64,000 nucleotides of DNA from Chloroflexota bacterium. Lineage in GTDB: Bacteria > Chloroflexota > UBA11872 > VXNJ01. This document shows, piece after piece, positions 24,775 through 34,172 of this stretch; within the stretch, counting starts at the first letter, position 1, and each line of letters begins with the position of its first letter. The notes beneath the pieces are model-generated. The model worked only from the letters and a program-made list of their open reading frames with translations, was not told the DNA's origin and ran no database searches. Location of the stretch: positions 271,541 through 335,540 of the forward strand of contig VXNJ01000010.1 in the NCBI GenBank assembly GCA_009840625.1, read 5' to 3'. The position numbers and the translations under genes were made by a program.

Positions 24775-26517
24775 ATGGCGCGGGTCAACGAGTACATCAG
24801 GTTCGGGCCTGACGATCGGTGCCCTCCGCTCATCGCGATCGGCGTCGCGACCCAGGGGGTAATGCTCACCCTGGCGAACGTGGTGGTCTTTGTGACCATC
24901 ACCGCCCGGGCGGCCGGGGAAGGCGAAGACTATCTCGCGTGGGCCGTTTTTTCGGCGCTGATCATTGCCGGTGTGATAACTGCCCTGCAGGCCGCTAAAG
25001 CGAAACGGCTGGGGGCCGGACATCTGTTGATGAGCGGCGCCGGACCGCATTTCATCGCCCTCTCGATCGCGGTTCTCACAGTGTCGGAAGCCGGACTCGC
25101 CACACTGGCGAGCCTCTTCGTCGCGGCTTCGATCGTGCAGTTTGCGCTGGCCGCCTGGCTCCCGCTGTTGCGTCGAATCATCACGCCGGTCGTCAGCGGG
25201 ATCGCCCTGATGTTGATTGCGGTGATGGTGATGTCGATCGGATTCGAGCGCCTGACCGCGGTACCGGAAGGGTCGGCTCCCGGTGCGGGAATCGTGGTCG
25301 CCACGGTCACCTTGGCGGTTTCGGTGATGCTGGCCATGCGGGCAACCGGGGTCTGGCGGTTTTGGGCGCCGCTGATCGGCATCGCGACCGGATGCCTGAT
25401 CGCTGCCGCACTTGGCCTCTACGACCCGCAACCCCTCGCCGCCGCCAGCTGGATCGACTTTCCGGGCCTTGCCGCCTGGCCCGGTCTCGACCTGACTCCC
25501 GGGGTGGAATTCTGGACTTTCTTGCCGGCGTTCCTGATCGTTAGCTTGGTATCGGCGGTCAAATTCAGCGGTGACGGGGTGGTAATCCAGCAGGTTTCGC
25601 GACGCCGCCCCCCGGCGACCGACTACCGACTGGTCCAGGCCGCGGTGTCCACGAATGGTTTGGGCACCCTGCTTTCGGGCATTGCTGGGACATTGCCGAC
25701 CGTCATCTTTTCGCCCTCGACGGTCTCGCTCATAACCTTCACCGGGGTGGCGGCCCGCAGCGTCGGGTACGCGATGGGCGCGATCCTGATCGGACTGGCC
25801 TTCATCCCCAAGCTCACCGCCGTCCTGCTGACGGTGCCAAGTTCCGTCATGGGGGCCTTCGTGCTGATGATCATGGGCCTGCTATTCGTGGAGGGCATGC
25901 GCACGGTCATCGGCGACGGCCTTGACTACCGCAAGGCTCTGGTGGTGGCCGTTTCACTCGCGATTGGCGTCGGCCTGGAGAGTCAGAACCAGATCGCCGA
26001 ACTGCTGGGCGTGCCATGGGGGGCTTCGCTCGGAAACGGGATAACGGGCGGCATCGCGGCCGCAGTGCTTTTGACCCTGTTCCTCGAATTCACCGGCCGG
26101 CGGAGGCGCCGGCTGGAGGCTCCTCTGAGCCCTGAGGCGCTACCCCGGATCGATGCTTTTCTGGGCGAATTGGCGTCCGCGATCGGGTGGAACGAGCCCT
26201 CGACACAACGCCTGCGCGCCGCCGGCGAGGAAACGCTGGCGAGCCTGCTCCAGGCGGACGATGAATACGGGGCCGACGGCAATTCGCGCCTGATCGTGGT
26301 AGCCAGGCCCGGCGACGGCGTCGAGTTGGAATTCCTGGCGGTCTTCGACGAGGAGAACGTGGAGGACCGCATAGCCTTCTTGAGCGATCAACCCGAAATC
26401 CCCGATGAAGCCGAGATTTCATTCCGGCTGCTTCGGCACTATGCATCTTCCGTGCATCACCGCAAATATCACGGCATCGATGTGGTTACGGTGCGCGTCG
26501 AAGGCTCGCGTCAATAA
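24775..26517 (+). CDS. NCS2 permease with C-terminal GHKL/RsbW-like domain (paralogue of 15295)
   Basis: The 580-residue protein repeats the architecture of the gene at 15295: permease helices (ATQGVMLTLANVVVFVTIT; LRRIITPVVSGIALMLIAV; TPGVEFWTFLPAFLIVSLVS) to about residue 445, then LGELASAIGWNEPSTQRLRA, GEETLASLLQADDE, FDEENVEDRIAFL and EISFRLLRHYASSV ending in VVTVRVE. The tail again lacks the N-box asparagine and GxGLGL lid. ATG 24775 (MARVNEYIRFG) gives an N-terminus of the same length as its paralogue; ATG 24736 is an alternative. Moderately diverged, so this is an old duplication rather than a recent copy. Substrate is probably a purine or pyrimidine. Confidence 0.83.
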   Translation: MARVNEYIRFGPDDRCPPLIAIGVATQGVMLTLANVVVFVTITARAAGEGEDYLAWAVFSALIIAGVITALQAAKAKRLGAGHLLMSGAGPHFIALSIAVLTVSEAGLATLASLFVAASIVQFALAAWLPLLRRIITPVVSGIALMLIAVMVMSIGFERLTAVPEGSAPGAGIVVATVTLAVSVMLAMRATGVWRFWAPLIGIATGCLIAAALGLYDPQPLAAASWIDFPGLAAWPGLDLTPGVEFWTFLPAFLIVSLVSAVKFSGDGVVIQQVSRRRPPATDYRLVQAAVSTNGLGTLLSGIAGTLPTVIFSPSTVSLITFTGVAARSVGYAMGAILIGLAFIPKLTAVLLTVPSSVMGAFVLMIMGLLFVEGMRTVIGDGLDYRKALVVAVSLAIGVGLESQNQIAELLGVPWGASLGNGITGGIAAAVLLTLFLEFTGRRRRRLEAPLSPEALPRIDAFLGELASAIGWNEPSTQRLRAAGEETLASLLQADDEYGADGNSRLIVVARPGDGVELEFLAVFDEENVEDRIAFLSDQPEIPDEAEISFRLLRHYASSVHHRKYHGIDVVTVRVEGSRQ

Positions 26518-26583
26518 GCTGTATGCAAACAAGTTGCGCCCGGCAGGGCCGGTCCTTGCCAGACGTGGAATAGAGAGGCCCAA

Positions 26584-26871
26584 ATGGCCGCATACGTGAT
26601 CGTGCACAACGAGATATTCGACGCGACGCTGTTCGAAGAGTTCCGCAGACAGGTCGGCGCCACTATCGAGGCCAGCGGCGGCCGGTATCTCGTTCGTGGC
26701 GGCGACACCGAGGTGATTGACGGCGATTGGAACCCGGAACGGATCATCATCGTGGAGTTCGACAGCGCCGAGCAGGCCAAGTCGTGGTTGACTTCGCCCG
26801 AATACCTGGCGATCCGGGAGATTCGCGTAAAGTCGGCCGACGCCAACGTGGTGATCGTCGAAGGGGTATGA
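26584..26871 (+). CDS. DUF1330 family protein (dimeric alpha-beta barrel)
   Basis: The 95-residue protein has the DUF1330 layout: AAYVIVHNEIFDATLFEEFR, GGRYLVRGGDTEVIDGDWNP and IIIVEFDSAEQAKSWLTSPE. These small ferredoxin-fold proteins dimerise like EthD and monooxygenase-type barrels. No reaction is established for most. ATG 26584 is preceded by GAGAGG at about 26573. It lies 66 nt after the permease fusion and may share its transcript. Confidence 0.88.
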   Translation: MAAYVIVHNEIFDATLFEEFRRQVGATIEASGGRYLVRGGDTEVIDGDWNPERIIIVEFDSAEQAKSWLTSPEYLAIREIRVKSADANVVIVEGV

Positions 26872-27030
26872 CGCTGCCCGTTGCTGCGACCATTGGGTCG
26901 CAGAATTCCTCGGCCAGTTAACCGTCCGGGCGGCGCCGAGAGAAGGCGCCGTCGCGAGGGCCGCCGGATCTGATCCCGGCCATGATCGGCGGTCCGGGCC
27001 GAAAAACTAAGTTCGGCGCCCGTATTCCAA

Positions 27031-28047
27031 TCACGCTACCGGTGTGAGCCGCACTCCCGAATTGTCGGCCCGCGTACATACGACCTTTCCGGCAACGGCC
27101 TCCTGCCTGCTCAACGCGCTTTGCAGTTTCGCAGTCGCTTCGTCGTCGGATAACTTCCTCGTGTCGAAGAATCCGAATAGAGTTGTGCCCGTCGATGAGA
27201 GTCCGCAGCCGTGGATCTCCGTCGTCGCCGCGAACGCGGACCTGGCGCCGCACAGCGGGTCGATATCGGGCCGGTTCCAGTGACGCCGCTTCCAGCCCAC
27301 GTCCTGGAGCGCGTTGACACAGGAGCCAAAAGTAGACAGATCGAGCTCCCGCAACGCAGGCAAGAGGCGCATCAAAATGATGTGCGATGTTGTTCTTACT
27401 TCATCAAGCGGTATCGGCGTATTCGCAAGCATGAAATCTAGCTCGTCCCGACCCGACAGACCGTGGTGCTGGCTCGGGACAAAGAGCGCAACCCCCCAGG
27501 TTTCCGGGAAGTCAGTACGGAGGAGAAGCGGCGGCTGACCGGCCTTGGCGGCGAATCGAGAAGGCGCGAACGATTCCTTCTGCACCCGCACGGCGTGCCC
27601 GCCGTCGAGTAGGAAGCCCCCGCTCCGAAAGGCGTTGATTCCGATTCCCGAGGTTCCGCCGCGGCCGGACATGGCTGCGAGTCTCGATGGAGAGTGCCCC
27701 AGCCCGAAACGGTGATTCAACGCGCTGAGCACCGCGAGCCTGGATTGGGTGCCGGACCCCAGTCCCCGGTGCGCAGGGATCATTTGCCGGATCACGATCT
27801 CGATGCCGGGTTCCACGCCGAGGATCTGGCTGCATGCGGCCAATTCCGCCAGAACCGCCTCGCGCTCGGCCGGGGCGCCGCCGCGCACCAGCGCCTCCCC
27901 GCGCGGGCCAAATTCCAGCGTCACGCCCGGCCGTTGGATCGAGAGGCCGAGACTGCCGTCGATCCGGCCCGTCTCGCCATTCATGTCGATCAGCGTGAAA
28001 TGCAGCCGCGAGGGGGTGCCGATTCGATGAGTCAAGGCCGAGCGCAT
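27031..28047 (-). CDS. GHMP-family protein resembling beta-ribofuranosylaminobenzene 5'-phosphate synthase
   Basis: The 338-residue protein shows RIGTPSRLHFTLIDMNG at the start, the glycine-rich GHMP loop RGLGSGTQSRLAVLSAL (about residues 93-109) and SGRGGTSGIGINAFRSGGF, the pattern of the beta-RFAP synthase family. In archaea and methylotrophs that enzyme makes the first committed step of tetrahydromethanopterin synthesis from 4-hydroxybenzoate or pABA and PRPP. Homologues occur in bacteria with no known methanopterin. Here the only nearby C1 gene is formate-THF ligase (50037), which uses folate. The function is therefore a family-level call only. Confidence 0.8.
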   Translation of the reverse strand: MRSALTHRIGTPSRLHFTLIDMNGETGRIDGSLGLSIQRPGVTLEFGPRGEALVRGGAPAEREAVLAELAACSQILGVEPGIEIVIRQMIPAHRGLGSGTQSRLAVLSALNHRFGLGHSPSRLAAMSGRGGTSGIGINAFRSGGFLLDGGHAVRVQKESFAPSRFAAKAGQPPLLLRTDFPETWGVALFVPSQHHGLSGRDELDFMLANTPIPLDEVRTTSHIILMRLLPALRELDLSTFGSCVNALQDVGWKRRHWNRPDIDPLCGARSAFAATTEIHGCGLSSTGTTLFGFFDTRKLSDDEATAKLQSALSRQEAVAGKVVCTRADNSGVRLTPVA

Positions 28048-28307
28048 CCTAGAAGACTTTCAGGTCCGGATTGCCGCGGCCCGGCAGGCAAGACCCGATT
28101 ACCGCCCCCTTCATGGATTCACAAGCAATTCTTGTGGCCGGTCCATACAACCGGGTATCGCCCCGCTTGTGAGTCTGCGGCCGGCGGGCGGGTCCGGCTC
28201 AGCATTCGTCCGCGCACCCGCCAATTGAAGCGATCCGGGCCGGAATGTCGGCGAGATTGCCCCTCCCGCGTCCGATTCCGGCGCCGGGGGGCTTTTTGGC
28301 CGGGCTG

Positions 28308-29303
<996 letters not shown>

Positions 29304-29718
29304 TTCCAGTCTCACTCTTGAAATTGGCGATTTGATGGGGAGTTTGAAGTCAAATTTCGGGTTCGCTGCTTAATACGCGCAGCCGCACAGTTCGGATCAT
29401 TGGCAGTGCCCATCGCGGGTTTCGCTGGCGATGAGAATTGCGGCGCTGTCATTTCAGCGCGCGATCGCGCTTCCCTTTAAGCGGAGAGGCGATCTGTGCC
29501 GCATCGCGGCGGTCTTTCGGATCTTCTTGCTGTGGCTGGCGAGTACTTCGACTAGGCGTTTGAAATTTGATTTGGTCACACTTACGGAGAGTCCAATATA
29601 ACAGAAGGTGTCCGGTTTTGCAGAATGGGTCAGTAAAGTGGGCCCGACCGGGCTGCGGATTAGCTACCGCTAATCGGGCCGGCGCGAACTGAGGTCAGAA
29701 TTATTCGACCGGGATCGG
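29304..29718. other. 415-nt divergent region between sigA and sufR with a long-range inverted repeat
   Basis: No protein gene is supported here. The region is less GC-rich than its surroundings. TCAAATTTC at 29350-29358 and GAAATTTGA at 29562-29570 are inverted repeats that could close a stem around about 200 nt; the extra flanking pairs need G-U wobble on the plus strand. A minus-strand extended -10 (TGTTATATT, read from 29603 down to 29595) could start the sigA transcript, giving a leader of about 290 nt. On the plus strand TATAAC at 29597-29602 may serve sufR. Confidence 0.45.
29657..29674. promoter_or_regulatory. Inverted repeat gattagc-tacc-gctaatc, probable SufR operator
   Basis: A perfect 7-4-7 inverted repeat lies 45 nt upstream of the sufR-like start and downstream of the plus-strand -10-like TATAAC at 29597-29602. 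SufR-type repressors bind short inverted repeats in front of their own suf operon when holding an Fe-S cluster. The sequence is not the cyanobacterial CAAC-N6-GTTG site, so assignment rests on position and symmetry. Confidence 0.5.
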
Positions 29719-30393
29719 ATGGTTAGCGAGCGGATGGAGCGGGAATTGAAAGACACCGCATCTCCGCGGGAATTCGTGGTCCAGATCCTGCGCCGCCACG
29801 GGCCGCTGGGACTGGCTGAAATCGCCGAGCACTACGGGGCTCGGGTCCAATCGGTGCGCCCGCAGTTGAACTGGCTGCTCGCCAACGGCTACGTCGAAGT
29901 GGAATCGGTCCGCTCCGGCGTCGGACGACCGCGCCACAGTTATCGGCTCACCGACCTGGCCGACGAGATGTTCCCCAAGGACTACCGCGATCTGGCGGTT
30001 GAGCTGATCGAGTCGGCCGCGACCCAGGGCGAGGTCGCCCTGGTCCACTCGGTCTTCATGCGGCGCGAAGTCGAAATTGAATCGGAGATCCGTCCCCAAC
30101 TGCTGGGGCGCAGTCTGGAGCAGAAACTCGACGTCATCTGCAGGGTCCTGAGCGAGCGCGGCTACATGGCGCGGTACTATCCCGGCGAAGGCGGATTCGT
30201 GATTGAAGCGCGCAACTGCCCGGTATCGGCGGTTGTTGAGGTGACCGACATGCCGTGCACCTGCGAGCGCGACATGATCGCCCGGCTGCTGGCGGGGGAT
30301 GCCACGGTCGAGTCGTCCAAGCGCCTGCCGCTCGACGACGACATCTGCTCGTACAACGTCCGTCCGGCCACGGTTTCGGCACCCGGGCCCTGA
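29719..30393 (+). CDS. sufR: SufR-like Fe-S-sensing transcriptional repressor
   Basis: The 224-residue protein has an N-terminal winged helix (EIAEHYGARVQSVRPQLNWL, then RPRHSYRLTD) and a C-terminal sensor with four cysteines arranged as in SufR: EARNCPVSAV, MPCTC and DDDICSYNV. SufR holds an Fe-S cluster and represses suf genes when clusters are plentiful. ATG 29719 has GGGA upstream; ATG 29734 is an alternative. It is followed without gap by nifS and then an A-type carrier, which supports the regulatory call. Confidence 0.88.
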   Translation: MVSERMERELKDTASPREFVVQILRRHGPLGLAEIAEHYGARVQSVRPQLNWLLANGYVEVESVRSGVGRPRHSYRLTDLADEMFPKDYRDLAVELIESAATQGEVALVHSVFMRREVEIESEIRPQLLGRSLEQKLDVICRVLSERGYMARYYPGEGGFVIEARNCPVSAVVEVTDMPCTCERDMIARLLAGDATVESSKRLPLDDDICSYNVRPATVSAPGP

Positions 30394-31601
30394 CTGAGCC
30401 AGGGGCGAGAGCAGTCGCGCCCGAGTCCGCCGCCGAGCGGCGAATCTATCTCGATCACGCCTCGACCACGCCGGTCAGCGACGCGGTGCTGGAAAAAATG
30501 CTCCCCTACTTTGGCGCCGACGGATACAACCCGTCGGGCCTTTACCGCGAATCGAGGCGCGCCCGCGCCGCGCTCGACGGCGCCCGCCAGCAGGTCGCCG
30601 AAGCCCTCGACTGCGAACCGCCGGACGTTGTCTTTACCGGTTCGGGTTCGGAAGGAGCCAATCTGGCCGTCAAGGGTGCCGGGCTGGCCGCCCGGGCGCG
30701 CGGGCGACCGGTAGTCCTCACTACTGCGATCGAGCACCACTGCGTGCTCGGCGCCGGCGAATACCTGGAGCGGTTCTGCGGCTGCGAACTGCGCGTAATG
30801 CCGGTTGAACCATCGGGCCTCGTTGACCCCGACCGATTGGCCGCCGAGCTGAACGACCGGGTGGGTCTGGTTTCGGTCATTTACGCCAACAATGAAATCG
30901 GGGTCATCCAGGACATCCCGCGGCTGGCCCGGTTGGCGCACCAGGCCGGCGCCGTATTCCACACCGATGCGGTCCAGGCGATCGCCAGCTGCCCGGCCGG
31001 AGTTGAAGAGCTCGGCGTCGACCTGCTGTCGATCGCGGCCCACAAGTTCTACGGTCCCAAGGGCGTCGGGGCCCTGTACGTCCGCCCCGGGACCAGGGTG
31101 ATTCCACAGGTGCAGGGCGGCGACCAGGAGAACCGGCGCCGCGCCGGTACGGAAAACGTGGCTCTGGCGGTGGGATTGGCCGAGGGTCTGGCGCTGGCCC
31201 GCCGAGACCGGGAACGCAACCGGGCCCACGCACTCCTACTGCGCCAGCGCCTCCAGGAAGGATTGGCCCGCATCGAGGGGGTGGTCTTCAACGGCGACCC
31301 CGACCACCGCCTGGCCAACAACACCAACATATGCATCAGTGGCGTGTCGGCCGAAAAAATCCTGCTCGAACTCGACCGCGCCGGATTCTCCGCGTCCTCG
31401 GGCTCGGCCTGCACGGTTGCCTCGGCCGAGCCCTCGCACGTGCTGCTGGCGCTGGGTCGGCCGCCGGAACTGGCCCGCGGCAGCCTGCGGATCACCACCG
31501 GTCCCGAAAACACGGTCGCCGACATCGGAAGCTTCCTGGATGCGCTGGCGAACATCATCAGGAAAGTTCGTGGCGGTGCGCTGTCCGCCCATGCCCCATA
31601 A
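30390..31601 (+). CDS. nifS: Cysteine desulfurase (NifS/IscS type), near-cognate start
   Basis: This PLP enzyme takes sulfur from cysteine for Fe-S clusters. Seen are YLDHASTTPVSDAVLEKML, GSGSEGANLAVKGA, the PLP aspartate in FHTDAVQAI, the Schiff-base lysine in AAHKFYGPKGVGAL and the mobile-loop cysteine in SSGSACTVASAEPSHV, which marks the NifS/IscS group. The only canonical in-frame start is far inside sufR (30255). Two near-cognate candidates exist: CTG at 30390, which overlaps the sufR stop as CTGA, and ATC at 30444, which would give (M)YLDHAST. I use CTG, giving 403 residues. No dedicated IscU is seen nearby. Confidence 0.9.
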   Translation: MTEPGARAVAPESAAERRIYLDHASTTPVSDAVLEKMLPYFGADGYNPSGLYRESRRARAALDGARQQVAEALDCEPPDVVFTGSGSEGANLAVKGAGLAARARGRPVVLTTAIEHHCVLGAGEYLERFCGCELRVMPVEPSGLVDPDRLAAELNDRVGLVSVIYANNEIGVIQDIPRLARLAHQAGAVFHTDAVQAIASCPAGVEELGVDLLSIAAHKFYGPKGVGALYVRPGTRVIPQVQGGDQENRRRAGTENVALAVGLAEGLALARRDRERNRAHALLLRQRLQEGLARIEGVVFNGDPDHRLANNTNICISGVSAEKILLELDRAGFSASSGSACTVASAEPSHVLLALGRPPELARGSLRITTGPENTVADIGSFLDALANIIRKVRGGALSAHAP

Positions 31602-31650
31602 TCACTGGCAGGGAAGCTAAACCGAACTGGACGCTGCTGGACAGACCGGG

Positions 31651-32037
31651 ATGATCACCGTAAGCAGGCTGGCCGCCGATTACATCAGCCAGACGCTGGA
31701 ATTACCCGACAACGCGGGCAAATTCATCCGGATCCGCGTAAACAAGGGCGGCTGCGCCGGGTACGAATACGACTTGGCGCTGGACAATCGGCTCGCCGCC
31801 GACGACCTGGTGCACGAGCACGGTCAGCACCGGATCGTATACGACCGCGTCACCGGTACCCTGATCGAGGGATCGCAGCTGGACTTCAACGAGAACCTGA
31901 TCGGTCGCGGGTTCCTGCTGCGCAATCCCAATGCCGAGATCACCTGCGGCTGCGGGACCTCGTTCAACATCAAGCCGCGCCGCTCGCCGATGAAACACAT
32001 GCGCGCCAAGCGCGAAGACCGCCCCCAGCCGGAGTGA
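31651..32037 (+). CDS. A-type Fe-S cluster carrier (IscA/ErpA/HesB family)
   Basis: The 128-residue protein has the A-type pattern with three cysteines: VNKGGCAGYEYDLAL and, near the end, ITCGCGTSFNI. These proteins carry and hand over Fe-S clusters to apoproteins. A basic tail PRRSPMKHMRAKREDRP extends past the usual end by about 15 residues. It follows nifS by 49 nt, and its stop overlaps the moaA start (GTGA), so sufR, nifS, this gene and moaA are probably one operon. MoaA is itself an Fe-S enzyme and a likely client. Confidence 0.9.
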   Translation: MITVSRLAADYISQTLELPDNAGKFIRIRVNKGGCAGYEYDLALDNRLAADDLVHEHGQHRIVYDRVTGTLIEGSQLDFNENLIGRGFLLRNPNAEITCGCGTSFNIKPRRSPMKHMRAKREDRPQPE

Positions 32038-33080
32038 CTGTCGCCGGACCCCGGCAGACCCCGACCGACCGATTTGACCGGCCGGTTCGCGACCTGCGGA
32101 TTTCGCTGACCGATCGCTGCAACTTTCGCTGCAGCTACTGCATGCCGGCCGAAGTCTTCGGAGAGCACTACGAGTACCTGCCGCGGTCCGAGATCCTCAC
32201 GTTTGAAGAAATCGAGCGCCTGACCGCGATCTTCTACGACCTGGGCGTTTCGAAACTCCGCCTCACCGGCGGCGAGCCGCTGCTGCGGCGCGATCTGCCC
32301 GATCTGGTCGCCAGGCTGCGCCGCGCCGCCCCGCGGGCCGACTTGACCCTGACCACCAACGGCTATCTGCTGGAGCGTTGCGCGCAGGAACTCAAATCGG
32401 CCGGCTTGGACCGGGTGACGATAAGCCTAGACGCGCTCGACGATGAGACCTTCAAGCGGTTGAACGGTCGCGGATTCGCGGTCGGGCCGGTCCTGACCGG
32501 AGTCGAAGCGGCCCAGCGCGCCGGCCTCGAGCCGCTGAAGATCAACTGCGTTGTCATCAAAGGCGTTAACGAACACGCCCTCGAGGACCTGACCGGGTAC
32601 TTCAGAGGCCGCGGCGCGATCGTCCGCTTCATTGAATACATGGACGTAGGCACGCGCAACCACTGGGAGCTGGATCACGTCGTAACGGCTGCCGAGATGG
32701 CCGAACGGATCCGGGACAGTTTCGACCTGGTTCCCCTGCCGGCCAACTACCCGGGCGAGGTGGCGCGCCGGTTCGGTTACGCCGACGGCCGCGGCGAGAT
32801 CGGCTTTATCACCTCGGTTAGCGCGCCTTTCTGCGGGGACTGCACGCGCGCCCGGCTGACCCCCGACGGCCGGCTGGTCACCTGCCTGTTCGCCAGTGAG
32901 GGGTTCGACCTGCGCGGGCTGTTGCGCGGTGGGGCCAGCGACGACGAGGTCGCCGAAACGATCTGCAGCATATGGGCGGGGCGCAGCGACCGCTATTCAG
33001 AACTGCGCTCGCAACTCTCTCCGGATGAAGCGATCCGATCGGCCAGCGAACGGATCGAGATGTACCAGCTCGGGGGCTAG
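32034..33080 (+). CDS. moaA: GTP 3',8-cyclase MoaA (molybdenum cofactor synthesis)
   Basis: MoaA is a radical SAM enzyme that converts GTP in the first step of molybdopterin synthesis. The 348-residue protein has the N-terminal cluster motif CNFRCSYCMP (about residues 28-37), LRLTGGEPLLRRDL for SAM binding, and the C-terminal cluster cysteines in FCGDCTRARLTPDG and VTCLF. GTG 32034 overlaps the stop of the preceding Fe-S carrier. Mo-cofactor is needed by the Cox-type hydrolases encoded at 53328-59362; other moa genes are not in the window. Confidence 0.95.
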   Translation: MTVAGPRQTPTDRFDRPVRDLRISLTDRCNFRCSYCMPAEVFGEHYEYLPRSEILTFEEIERLTAIFYDLGVSKLRLTGGEPLLRRDLPDLVARLRRAAPRADLTLTTNGYLLERCAQELKSAGLDRVTISLDALDDETFKRLNGRGFAVGPVLTGVEAAQRAGLEPLKINCVVIKGVNEHALEDLTGYFRGRGAIVRFIEYMDVGTRNHWELDHVVTAAEMAERIRDSFDLVPLPANYPGEVARRFGYADGRGEIGFITSVSAPFCGDCTRARLTPDGRLVTCLFASEGFDLRGLLRGGASDDEVAETICSIWAGRSDRYSELRSQLSPDEAIRSASERIEMYQLGG

Positions 33081-33095
33081 CGTCTCCGGGACCGG

Positions 33096-33725
33096 CTAGC
33101 TCTCTTCGGGCTCCACTTCGAGCTCTTCGAGCAGTTCTTCCTCGTCCAGCTCCTCGTCCTCGGTGGCTAGCCGCGATCGTTCGACGTGCGCCAGCAGCGC
33201 ACCCGGATCGGTGATCAAGGTCACCCCTTCGGCCAGGTCCACGTCGCCGGCGTAAACCGCATCGCCGGCGTCGACAAGGTTTTCAAGGCTTACCTGCACC
33301 ACGGCGGGAATCTGCCGGGGCAGACCGTTCAAGCTCAAGCTGTCGAGCATGCGCACCACGAACAGGTCGGAACGGGCGTCCGCCGGAGAAGTATCCACGT
33401 ATTCGAGCGGAACCTCGGCGGTGACCGCGGTGCCGGCATCCACGTGCCGGAACACCACGTGCAGGAGGCGCCGCGTCACCGGGTGAATGTCGACGTCGTC
33501 GACCAGGGCCAGTTGTCGTTCGCCCTCGATCTGCAATTCGACCAGCCCGGTCCGCCCGTGGTTGCGGACGTAGGCCGCCATCGAATGCTCGTCAACCTGC
33601 AGCGGTTGCGATTCGCCGCCGGGAACTACCAGGTTGACGGGAATGCGGGCGTTGCGGCGCAGGGACTTTACGCGGTTGCCGAAGCGCGCGCGCGGCTCGG
33701 CGGCTAATTGTTGTGGTTCGGGCAT
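33096..33725 (-). CDS. rplY: 50S ribosomal protein bL25 (CTC family)
   Basis: The 209-residue protein matches the CTC type of bL25: an N-terminal 5S rRNA-binding domain (EPRARFGNRVKSLRRNARIP, VELQIEGERQLALVDDVDIH, HVVFRHVDAGT) and a C-terminal TL5 domain (PLEYVDTSPADARSD, RQIPAVVQVSLENLVDAGD), ending in an acidic tail rich in Glu. ATG 33725 (MPEPQQLAAEPRARFG) is preferred; the frame upstream is open but arginine-rich and not homologous. It faces moaA convergently 15 nt away. Confidence 0.9.
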   Translation of the reverse strand: MPEPQQLAAEPRARFGNRVKSLRRNARIPVNLVVPGGESQPLQVDEHSMAAYVRNHGRTGLVELQIEGERQLALVDDVDIHPVTRRLLHVVFRHVDAGTAVTAEVPLEYVDTSPADARSDLFVVRMLDSLSLNGLPRQIPAVVQVSLENLVDAGDAVYAGDVDLAEGVTLITDPGALLAHVERSRLATEDEELDEEELLEELEVEPEES

Positions 33726-33944
33726 AGGGATTACCGTGTCAGTGGTCAGGGGCCGGGCGCGCAACGGCCGCGGCCGGGCCGGGCGCGAAAAACTGCAGCC
33801 TAAAAAGCCGCGCAGGATCGCAGCCAACCGCAGATTTTATGGGGATCGGAACCCCTCCGGGGCGGGAACAGCGGTACCGGCTGGCGCGGAGGTGCTGCAA
33901 TAATCGGCACGACATTTCCCAAATTAGCGGGACATTAACCCCAA

Positions 33945-34166
33945 TTGGCTAATCGCAGGGCGGCATCGCTGAGTTCGCTTTTCTCCGATGCCTGCAAACG
34001 ACAAGATATCGCGATCGAGGAAGCAGTCGGTTGCGAGCGGATCGAGGACACGCTCGTTTTGCATCTGGCCCCGAACGAGCAGATCGTGTTTCAGATCGAA
34101 ATCGACGACGACGGGTTGCCGCGCGGACTTGGCCAAGTCATCGAAACCGACACCGCCGCCGGTTGA
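33945..34166 (+). CDS. Possible small protein of 73 residues
   Basis: The frame starts at TTG 33945 (in-frame TAA at 33936) and encodes a mixed-charge sequence including CKRQDIAIEEAVGCERIEDT and IVFQIEIDDDGLPRGLGQV that reads like strands and a turn rather than a shadow. There is no recognisable ribosome binding site, and another plus frame (33988-34317) overlaps it. I do not recognise a family. It would lie convergent with the membrane protein gene at 34173. Confidence 0.4.
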   Translation: MANRRAASLSSLFSDACKRQDIAIEEAVGCERIEDTLVLHLAPNEQIVFQIEIDDDGLPRGLGQVIETDTAAG

Positions 34167-34172
34167 ATCCGC

